A stretch of 8,423 nucleotides of DNA from Nitrospirales bacterium (GTDB lineage: Bacteria; Nitrospirota; Thermodesulfovibrionia; Thermodesulfovibrionales; Dissulfurispiraceae): contig JADLDZ010000031.1 of the NCBI GenBank assembly GCA_020846375.1, positions 1 to 8,423 on the forward strand, written 5' to 3'. Both the position numbers and the translations under genes were made by a program. Of this stretch, positions 1 to 5,040 are shown in pieces; within the stretch, counting starts at the first letter, position 1; the number at the start of each line of letters is the position of its first letter. The notes under the pieces were generated by a model. It was not told the origin of the DNA and made no database searches. It saw only the letters and a list, made by a program, of their open reading frames with translations.

Positions 1-238
1 AATGTTTCGTGCAAATAGCCTTCCGGGAGAGGACATAAGACTGTTCCCAGAGGAAAGGGGAAGGCAGTACGGGACCTCCTCCTCCCCCTGATCACCCTTG
101 GAGGAAACCCATCCGGACTCTTTCCTTGAGCATCCCTAAACGTTATGCGCGGGAGATACCCATTATTATGATTATCATTCCTATTTTGCTGAAAAGGGGG
201 ACATTTCTATTTTGGCTTGACATGACCCCTCAACTGCT

Positions 239-267
239 TTGATTTTCTGCCTGTTCTGGGGTAAAAT
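239..267 (+). promoter_or_regulatory. Candidate sigma70 promoter for the first operon
   Basis: A -35-like TTGATT (239-244, 4 of 6 matches to TTGACA) is followed after exactly 17 bases by a -10-like TAAAAT (262-267, 5 of 6 matches to TATAAT). Transcription would start near 274, giving a leader of about 73 bases before the ATG at 347. A perfect TTGACA at 217-222 lies just upstream but has no good -10 at the right distance. The call rests on consensus matching only. Confidence 0.4.
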
Positions 268-287
268 ACTATTTTCATTTCCACGTC

Positions 288-322
288 TCCCGCGAAAATT
301 TCTGCCGGAAGGTTTCGCAGGA
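288..322 (+). promoter_or_regulatory. Leader hairpin upstream of the first gene
   Basis: Bases 288-297 (TCCCGCGAAA) pair with 313-322 (TTTCGCAGGA), a 10-base stem with one C-A mismatch and a 15-base loop. It sits between the candidate promoter and the ribosome binding site at 334-340. There is no T-run after it, so it is not an intrinsic terminator. It may stabilise the transcript or affect translation. Confidence 0.35.
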
Positions 323-346
323 ATCAAGAGAAGAAGGAGGTTCATC

Positions 347-1588
347 ATGGGGTATGTGAGCGGTCTTAAATGCAGAGAGTGCGGCAGGGAATATCCCGTT
401 GATCCCATATACGTCTGCGAATTCTGTTTCGGCCCTCTGGAAGCCGTCTACGACTACAAGAAGATCAAGCGCGTCCTCACCCGGAAGAGTATCGAGAAGA
501 GGGAAAAGAGCCTCTGGCGGTACAAGGAGCTTCTCCCTATCGACGGTGAGCCGCAGGTAGGGCTGAAATCGGGGTTCACTCCCCTGGTAAAGGCCGATAA
601 CCTGGCAAAGGCTCTCGGGGTAAAAGAGCTCTATGTCAAGGACGATTCCGTGGCGCATCCCACCCTCTCCTTCAAGGACAGGGTGGTTGCGGTCGCTCTG
701 ACCAAGGCGAGAGAGTTCGGGTTCGATACGGTTGCGTGCGCCTCCACCGGGAACCTTGCCCATTCCGTGTCCGCGCAGGGTGCGAAGGCGGGGTTCAAAC
801 GGTTTGTCTTCATTCCTGCGACCCTTGAGCAGAGCAAGATCGTCGCCTCCCTTGTCTATGAGCCGAACCTGGTGGCGGTGGACGGCAACTATGATGAGGT
901 CAACAGGCTCTGCAGCGAGATCGCCAACAAGTACCGCTGGGCCTTCGTGAACATCAACATACGGCCTTTCTATGCCGAGGGGTCGAAAACGCAGGGGTTC
1001 GAGATCATCGAGCAGCTGGGATGGGAGGCGCCGGACAATGTGGTGGTCCCGTGCGCGAGCGGCTCCCTCCTGACAAAGATATGGAAATCTTTCAAAGAGT
1101 TCAAAGAGATAGGTATCCTGAAGGAGTTGGAGACGAAGGTGTTCGCGGCGCAGGCTACGGGCTGCTCGCCCATCGCCGCCGCCATCAAGCAGGGGACGGA
1201 TGTCATACGGCCGGTGAAGCCCGCCACCGTTGCAAAGTCCCTCGCCATCGGAAATCCCGCGGACGGGTACTACGCGAGCCACATTGTGAAGGAGACCGGC
1301 GGCTATGCGGAGGATGTATCCGATCAGGAGATCATCGAGGGGATGAAGCTGCTTGCGAAGACAGAGGGCATTTTTGCGGAGACCGCGGGGGGAGTTACCG
1401 TCGCCGCAGCAAAGAAGCTCATCGAGCAGGGCAGGATCGGCAGGAACGAGACCACCGTGATATGCATTACCGGAAACGGGCTGAAGACCCAGGAGGCCCT
1501 CACCGGCCATACCACGGAAGTGCATTACATAAAGCCGAATATGGAGGCGTTCGAGGGCGTACTCACAAGGACAGGGTACGGGAAATAA
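347..1588 (+). CDS. thrC: Zinc-ribbon threonine synthase homologue (ThrC-like PLP enzyme)
   Basis: A 413-residue fold-type II PLP enzyme. Threonine synthase converts O-phosphohomoserine and water to threonine and phosphate. Residues 9-27 hold two CxxC pairs (C9, C12, C24, C27), a zinc-ribbon-like N-terminus. The PLP lysine is K110 in PTLSFKDR, ASTGN follows, and an ASGSLL stretch lies at 237-242 where the canonical enzyme has a phosphate-binding GNAGN loop. The start at 347 is chosen for AAGGAGG at 334-340 and because the ribbon begins at once; the frame is open back to a TTG at 239, but that adds 36 unlike residues inside the promoter. As I recall, it resembles the actinobacterial zinc-ribbon type. 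A second, canonical ThrC lies downstream and a CysO-like sulfur carrier is next, so this copy may use a sulfur donor instead of water. The family is sure; the substrate is not. Confidence 0.88.
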   Translation: MGYVSGLKCRECGREYPVDPIYVCEFCFGPLEAVYDYKKIKRVLTRKSIEKREKSLWRYKELLPIDGEPQVGLKSGFTPLVKADNLAKALGVKELYVKDDSVAHPTLSFKDRVVAVALTKAREFGFDTVACASTGNLAHSVSAQGAKAGFKRFVFIPATLEQSKIVASLVYEPNLVAVDGNYDEVNRLCSEIANKYRWAFVNINIRPFYAEGSKTQGFEIIEQLGWEAPDNVVVPCASGSLLTKIWKSFKEFKEIGILKELETKVFAAQATGCSPIAAAIKQGTDVIRPVKPATVAKSLAIGNPADGYYASHIVKETGGYAEDVSDQEIIEGMKLLAKTEGIFAETAGGVTVAAAKKLIEQGRIGRNETTVICITGNGLKTQEALTGHTTEVHYIKPNMEAFEGVLTRTGYGK

Positions 1589-1658
1589 TACGAAATGACC
1601 CTTCATCGCGGCGGGAACCGCAGTGCGGAGGGATGTTCATCTTAATGGAGGTGGTACA

Positions 1659-1940
1659 ATGGCGGTAAAGGTAAGAATTCCCACTCCCCTTCAGAGGCTG
1701 ACGCAGGGGAAAGAGGAGGTCGATGGGGCGCCCGGGACGATCATCGAGCTCATCAACGGTCTCGAGAATGCGTATCCCGGCATAGCGGAGAGGATTTCGG
1801 AGGGGGGAAAGGTCAGGAGATTCGTGAACATCTACCTGAACGAAGAGGATATACGGTTCCTGCAGGCGGAACAGACGTCGGTCAAGGATGGTGACGAGGT
1901 TTCCATCGTCCCGGCGATCGCGGGGGGCGCATATTCGTAG
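1659..1940 (+). CDS. MoaD/ThiS-family sulfur carrier, CysO/HcyS-like
   Basis: A 93-residue ubiquitin-fold protein. Such carriers are C-terminally thiocarboxylated on Gly-Gly and donate sulfur to biosynthetic enzymes. The middle (RRFVNIYLNEEDIRF) and end (DGDEVSIVPAIAGG) resemble mycobacterial CysO from memory, more than MoaD or ThiS. The diglycine is G89-G90 but is followed by A91-Y92-S93, so it must be trimmed before activation. CysO, HcyS and QbsE are known to be trimmed by JAMM-type peptidases; no such peptidase and no E1-like activating enzyme is in the window. The ATG at 1659 has GGAGGTGG at 1647-1654; a GTG at 1623 would add 12 residues without family support. It lies 70 bases after the zinc-ribbon ThrC homologue and before the NIL gene, which suggests a role in homocysteine or cysteine synthesis, not in molybdopterin or thiamine synthesis. 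Confidence 0.87.
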   Translation: MAVKVRIPTPLQRLTQGKEEVDGAPGTIIELINGLENAYPGIAERISEGGKVRRFVNIYLNEEDIRFLQAEQTSVKDGDEVSIVPAIAGGAYS

Positions 1941-1957
1941 AGCGTTGAGCGTTACGG

Positions 1958-2014
1958 CGCCGGGATAGAAGCATGCTCTTTTGTGCGCACCGCACTGCCC
2001 TGCGCACCCCGGCG
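1958..2014 (+). promoter_or_regulatory. GC-rich bipartite inverted repeat before the NIL gene
   Basis: CGCCGGG (1958-1964) is complementary to CCCGGCG (2008-2014), and GTGCGCA (1983-1989) is complementary to TGCGCAC (2001-2007). The two 3' arms are contiguous, so the RNA can form a 14-pair stem with an 18-base bulge on the 5' side (1965-1982, containing the palindrome GCATGC). The structure ends only four bases before the ribosome binding site AAAGGAGG (2018-2025). It may control translation of the NIL gene or protect the processed transcript. No T-tract follows, so it is not a standard terminator. Confidence 0.4.
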
Positions 2015-2030
2015 GGCAAAGGAGGCTTTC

Positions 2031-2267
2031 ATGAAAAGGCGGGTAAAATTGACCTTTCCCCAGAGTCTCATCAAAGAGCCGGTCCTCTTCATCATGGCAA
2101 AGAGGTTCGATGTGCTGCCCAATATCAGAAGGGCGCGGGTGACCGACACGGTGGGAGAGATGGTTCTTGAGCTCGAGGGAGAAGATGGCAACCTCGACCA
2201 GGGGATCCAGTTTCTCAGGGACCAGGGGATCGAGGTGGAGTTGATCGAGGGGGACGTAATAGAATAA
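2031..2267 (+). CDS. Stand-alone NIL-domain protein
   Basis: A 78-residue soluble protein made of a single NIL domain, the small ferredoxin-fold module named for an Asn-Ile-Leu motif and found at the C-terminus of the methionine transporter ATPase MetN and in NIL-ferredoxin proteins. Recognisable segments are RVKLTFPQSLIKEPVLF (residues 4-20), PNIRRARVTDTVGEMVLELEG (about 30-50) and the IEVELIEGDVIE end. NIL-ferredoxin proteins are linked to homocysteine synthesis in methanogens and sulfate reducers. This one stops where the ferredoxin would begin and has no cysteines, so it cannot carry an iron-sulfur cluster. The ATG at 2031 has an excellent AAAGGAGG five bases upstream; the in-frame GTG at 1983 is rejected. 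Its position after the sulfur carrier suggests an accessory or sensing role in sulfur amino acid synthesis, but its function is unknown. Confidence 0.82.
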   Translation: MKRRVKLTFPQSLIKEPVLFIMAKRFDVLPNIRRARVTDTVGEMVLELEGEDGNLDQGIQFLRDQGIEVELIEGDVIE

Positions 2268-2274
2268 AGCGCTG

Positions 2275-2324
2275 CTGCGCGGGGGGCCGGTACGCTGCTC
2301 CGGTATCCGGACGTTCTTGCGCAG
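2275..2324 (+). promoter_or_regulatory. GC-rich inverted repeat between NIL gene and second thrC
   Basis: CTGCGC (2275-2280) is complementary to GCGCAG (2319-2324) and encloses a perfect small hairpin, TCCGG-TAT-CCGGA (2299-2311). No T-run follows. The element fills the 97-base gap before the second thrC, the longest gap inside the first block, and could be a processing or stability element. Confidence 0.3.
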
Positions 2325-2364
2325 GGATGCTTTCTGTTCCGGTAATAACAAAAATGGAGAAGGT

Positions 2365-3459
2365 ATGGAGATAGGAGAGTGCAGCAGGTCCGGTATGATG
2401 TGGCGGGGCATCATTGAAGAATACCGCTCTTTTTTCCCCGTCACGGACACGACACCTGTCGTAAGTCTTTTGGAGGGGAACACCCCTCTGATAAAGGCGG
2501 TCAATCTGACCGGGAAGCAGGGGCTTCCCCTCACCGTTTATTTCAAATTCGACGGCGTCAACCCCACCGGCTCTTTCAAGGACAGGGGGATGACCCTCGC
2601 CCTCTCCAAAGCGGTGGAAGCGGGGTCCCGGGCGGTCATCTGCGCCTCCACGGGGAATACGTCCGCCTCCGCAGCCGCGTATGCCGCACGTGCGGGGGTC
2701 CGGGCCATTGTCATCATTCCCGAGGGCAAGATAGCCCGGGGCAAGCTCGCCCAGGCCCTGGTGCATGGGGCGCATGTGCTCCAGATCCAGGGCAATTTCG
2801 ACGAGGCACTGAATATCGTGAAAGAGGTGGTCGGAAAATATCCCATCACCCTTGTTAATTCCATAAATCCCTTCCGTATCGAGGGACAGAAGTCGGCGGC
2901 GTTCGAAATCTGCGATCAGCTCGGCTTTGTGCCGAAGTACCATGCGCTGCCCGTAGGGAACGCGGGGAATATCACCGCATACTGGAAGGGATACTCCGAA
3001 TATTACCGGGCGGGCATCACGCAGAAGCGGCCGGTCATGCTCGGCTTTCAGGCGGCGGGAGCATGCCCCCTCGTCCTCGGACGGCCGGTGGAAAAACCGG
3101 AGACCATCGCCACGGCCATCAGGATCGGGAATCCCGCGAGCTGGAAGACCGCCATCGCGGCGATGGAGGAATCGGGCGGACGCATCGATGCCGTGACGGA
3201 TGAGGAGATACTGGCCGCCTACCGGCTTGCTGCGGCTGCGGAAGGCATTTTCTGCGAGCCTGCGTCCGCTGCTTCCCTTGCGGGGGTGATCAAGCTGCAC
3301 GGGCAGGGGTATTTCGAGCCGGGCGATACTGTTGTCTGCACCCTGACCGGCAATGGGCTTAAAGACCCCGACACGGTCTTCAAGGTTGCGGCAGGAGAGG
3401 CCCTCAAGGTAAGGGCCGAGCTCAGCGCAGTGGAAAAGGTCCTGGAAAAGATACTGTAG
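2365..3459 (+). CDS. thrC: Threonine synthase (canonical)
   Basis: A 364-residue PLP enzyme of the last threonine step, O-phosphohomoserine plus water to threonine and phosphate. It begins WRGIIEEYRSFFPV, then LLEGNTPLI, and has the PLP lysine K72 in NPTGSFKDRG, the STGNTSASAAAYAARAG cofactor segment, the phosphate-binding loop GNAGN at 198-202, and IGNPASW and EGIFCEPASAAS near the C-terminus. Unlike the first gene it has no zinc ribbon, and its length fits the compact threonine synthases. I chose the ATG at 2365 because GGAG (2356-2359) lies five bases upstream; the paired ATGs at 2395 and 2398 match the usual family N-terminus and are a real alternative. It is the last gene of the first block and is followed by the palindrome array. 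It is very likely the true threonine synthase of the pair. Confidence 0.95.
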   Translation: MEIGECSRSGMMWRGIIEEYRSFFPVTDTTPVVSLLEGNTPLIKAVNLTGKQGLPLTVYFKFDGVNPTGSFKDRGMTLALSKAVEAGSRAVICASTGNTSASAAAYAARAGVRAIVIIPEGKIARGKLAQALVHGAHVLQIQGNFDEALNIVKEVVGKYPITLVNSINPFRIEGQKSAAFEICDQLGFVPKYHALPVGNAGNITAYWKGYSEYYRAGITQKRPVMLGFQAAGACPLVLGRPVEKPETIATAIRIGNPASWKTAIAAMEESGGRIDAVTDEEILAAYRLAAAAEGIFCEPASAASLAGVIKLHGQGYFEPGDTVVCTLTGNGLKDPDTVFKVAAGEALKVRAELSAVEKVLEKIL

Positions 3460-3535
3460 AGCTTATTTCCCCTCTCCCGGCCTTCGGCCGTCCTCTCCCC
3501 CCAGGGGCGAGGAAAAGAGTGAGTGCCTTCGGTTA

Positions 3536-3724
3536 CCCCCTCCATCGATGGGAGGGGATTCCACGGAAGTATTTCCCTCCCCGTTGAGGGGGGGAGGGCA
3601 CCTTGGAAGTATTCTCTCCCCCTCGGTGGGGGAGTGAACCCCGGGAAGTATTCCTCTCTCCCTTGCCAGGAGAGAGGATTTCCAAGCCGTATTTCCCTCC
3701 CCGTTGAGGGGGGGAGGGCGGGGG
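3536..3724. repeat. Array of ~40-bp palindromic repeat units
   Basis: The linker GGAAGTATT recurs at 3565, 3605 and 3644, and a variant (AGCCGTATT) at 3685, a period of 39-41 bases. Each linker is followed by a hairpin: CCCTCCCC/GGGGAGGG (3575-3598), CTCCCCC/GGGGGAG (3616-3634), CCTCTCTCC/GGAGAGAGG (3653-3677) and CCCTCCCC/GGGGAGGG (3695-3718). A further hairpin around an ATCGAT core (about 3536-3557) precedes them. The first and fourth units share an identical 31-base stretch (3569-3599 and 3689-3719), exactly 120 bases apart. Arms differ between units but stay self-complementary. This resembles intergenic palindromic elements of the CCCTCTCCC...GGGAGAGGG type seen in many GC-rich bacterial genomes. 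Confidence 0.8.
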
Positions 3725-3780
3725 AGAGGGTGCAAGAGAGGGCTTTGAAACAGTTTTCAAGCAGTGAACAGAGAAGGAGT

Positions 3781-3802
3781 GAAAGGGGTGTTTTCCCCTT
3801 TC
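3781..3802 (+). promoter_or_regulatory. Perfect hairpin just upstream of the apgM ribosome binding site
   Basis: GAAAGGGG (3781-3788) pairs perfectly with CCCCTTTC (3795-3802) around the loop TGTTTT. It ends five bases before the ribosome binding site GGAGAGG (3807-3813) of the next gene. With no T-run it is not a terminator; it could tune translation initiation or mark the new 5' end of a processed transcript. Confidence 0.35.
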
Positions 3803-3819
3803 CCATGGAGAGGAAAGGC

Positions 3820-5040
3820 ATGAAATATGTGGTGATAATCGGTGACGGGATGGCGGATACGCCCATCGAGGAGCTCGGCGGGCTGACGCCCCTCCAGAAG
3901 GCGCACACTCCCCACATGGACCGGCTTGCGGGAGAGGGGATCATCGGGATGGTGCGCACTGTCCCGCGGGGCTTTTCTCCCGGCTCGGACGTGGCGAACC
4001 TCAGCATCCTCGGATACGACCCCGCCCGGTACTATACGGGACGGGCGCCCCTCGAAGCCGCGAGCATCGGGGTCCCCCTCGGGGAGAGCGACGTGGCCTA
4101 CCGGTGCAACCTGGTGACGCTGCAGTTCAAGCAGGACCGTTCCGGCGCCGTGATGGAGGACTACAGCAGCGGTCATATCACGACCCCCGAAGCGGCGGAG
4201 CTGATCGAAGCGGTGAAGAAGGAACTGGCGAGCGAGGAGATCTCTTTCCACCCCGGCATCAGCTACCGGCATCTCATGGTATGGAAGAACGGGAGCGGTT
4301 CCGTGGAGTGCTTCCCCCCCCATGATATCCTCGGGAAGGAGATCTCGGAGTACCTGCCTACGGGTGACGGGGAGGGGGTCCTGCGGGACCTGATGAAGCG
4401 CTCGGTGCGCGTCCTCGGGGAGCATCCCGTCAACAAAGCGAGGGTGGCAAACGGCAAGAGGCCGGCCAACAGCATCTGGCTCTGGGGGCAGGGAAAGAAA
4501 CCGCAACTGGTGACGTATCAGGAGAAGTACGGCCTGAAGGGGGCGCTCATTTCCGCTGTGGACCTTACCAAGGGGCTCGGTGTCTGCGCGGGGTTCGAGG
4601 TGGTCAGGGTGCCGGGGGCGACCGGCTGGCTCGACACGAACTATGCGGGCAAGACGGAGCATGCGCTCACTGCCCTGGAAACGGCGGATTTCGTATATCT
4701 CCATATCGAGGCTCCCGACGAGGCGGGGCATTCAGGCAATTGCAGCGACAAGCTCAAAGCCATCGAGGACTTCGACGCCTTTGTCGTCGGCCCGATGCTG
4801 AAGGGTCTGGAGGAGAGGTTCGGGGAATACCGCGTCCTGCTTCTGCCCGATCACCCGACTCCCCTGAAAGCGAGGACCCATACGGGTGACCCGGTGCCTT
4901 TCGTCCTCTACGACAGCAGGCGGAAGAGGCACAACGGAGATGTCTCCTACAGTGAATCCATCGCCGGACGGAGCGATATCATGGTGGTCGAAGAGGGCCA
5001 CCGGCTGATGGATTACCTTATCAGGGAGGGGGCGGCGTAA
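3820..5040 (+). CDS. apgM: ApgM-family phosphotransferase, proposed homoserine kinase
   Basis: A 406-residue member of the archaeal-type cofactor-independent phosphoglycerate mutase family (alkaline phosphatase superfamily). The N-terminus MKYVVIIGDGMADTP supplies metal ligand D9; SPGSDVANLSILGYDP (53-68) holds the probable catalytic serine S56; YLHIEAPDEAGH and LPDHPTPLKARTHTGDPVPF near the C-terminus supply the other metal ligands. A subgroup found beside threonine-pathway genes has been proposed as homoserine kinase in genomes lacking thrB. Here it sits between thrC and lysC and no thrB is seen, so homoserine phosphorylation is more likely than glycolysis. The start at 3820 has GGAGAGG (3807-3813) and matches the family N-terminus. 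Two earlier in-frame starts are rejected: the ATG at 3805 lies within this site, and a GTG at 3523 would translate the palindrome array. The stop overlaps the lysC start as TAATG. Confidence 0.9.
   Translation: MKYVVIIGDGMADTPIEELGGLTPLQKAHTPHMDRLAGEGIIGMVRTVPRGFSPGSDVANLSILGYDPARYYTGRAPLEAASIGVPLGESDVAYRCNLVTLQFKQDRSGAVMEDYSSGHITTPEAAELIEAVKKELASEEISFHPGISYRHLMVWKNGSGSVECFPPHDILGKEISEYLPTGDGEGVLRDLMKRSVRVLGEHPVNKARVANGKRPANSIWLWGQGKKPQLVTYQEKYGLKGALISAVDLTKGLGVCAGFEVVRVPGATGWLDTNYAGKTEHALTALETADFVYLHIEAPDEAGHSGNCSDKLKAIEDFDAFVVGPMLKGLEERFGEYRVLLLPDHPTPLKARTHTGDPVPFVLYDSRRKRHNGDVSYSESIAGRSDIMVVEEGHRLMDYLIREGAA

Larger units (their letters stand above)
1..346. other. Non-coding upstream region
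   Basis: I found no convincing gene here. A short frame from base 2 to the TGA at 89-91 is open for 29 codons and could be the tail of a gene starting outside the window, but nothing in it is recognisable. The stretch from about 160 to 275 is clearly more AT-rich than the rest of the window, as expected for a promoter region. It contains a perfect 11-base palindrome (168-178, ATGATTATCAT) and the promoter candidate annotated separately. No match to a known riboswitch consensus was evident by eye on either strand. Confidence 0.6.
3460..3819. other. Gene-free stretch with palindromes
   Basis: This 360-base gap separates the two gene blocks. From left to right it holds a perfect short hairpin CGGCC-TTC-GGCCG (3478-3490), an imperfect CCTC-CCCC/GGGG-GAGG stem (3492-3512), the palindrome array (3536-3724), an imperfect TTGAAA/TTTCAA hairpin around 3745-3760, and an 8-base perfect hairpin just before apgM (3781-3802). 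Several frames are open through it on both strands because the C/G-rich repeats contain few stops; I do not regard any of them as genes. I see no strong promoter: TTGAAA at 3745-3750 lacks a good -10. Confidence 0.75.

Noticed and set aside
217..245. Promoter using the perfect TTGACA at 217-222
   Set aside because: No -10 with more than about three matches is present at 16-18 bases spacing; the pair at 239-267 fits better.
239..346. Upstream extension of the first gene to a TTG at 239
   Set aside because: It would add 36 residues with no family similarity, overlaps the candidate promoter, and a strong AAGGAGG precedes the ATG at 347, right before the zinc ribbon.
1..346. Riboswitch, T-box or attenuator leader peptide before the first gene
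   Set aside because: I found no cobalamin, TPP, SAM or T-box consensus, no hairpin followed by a T-run, and no short leader frame rich in Thr, Ile or Met codons.
275..1606. Long antisense open frame opposite the first gene (443 codons)
   Set aside because: It mirrors a strongly supported gene in GC-rich DNA; its translation is rich in Arg, Gly, Leu and His with no recognisable domain.
1659..1940. Molybdopterin synthase small subunit (MoaD) or thiamine carrier (ThiS)
   Set aside because: No molybdopterin or thiamine genes are near, the residues around RFVNIYLNEEDIRF fit CysO-like carriers better, and the diglycine is not terminal.
3536..3724. CRISPR array
   Set aside because: The regular period is about 40 bases but the repeated linker is only about nine bases, the intervening parts are themselves palindromes related to each other, and no cas gene is near.
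3523..3819. Upstream extension of apgM through the palindrome array (99 codons from a GTG)
   Set aside because: The frame is open only because the C/G-rich repeats contain few stops; the 120-base repeat distance is a multiple of three and yields a repeated ISLPVEGGRA. The family start MKYVVIIGDG and its ribosome binding site are at 3820.
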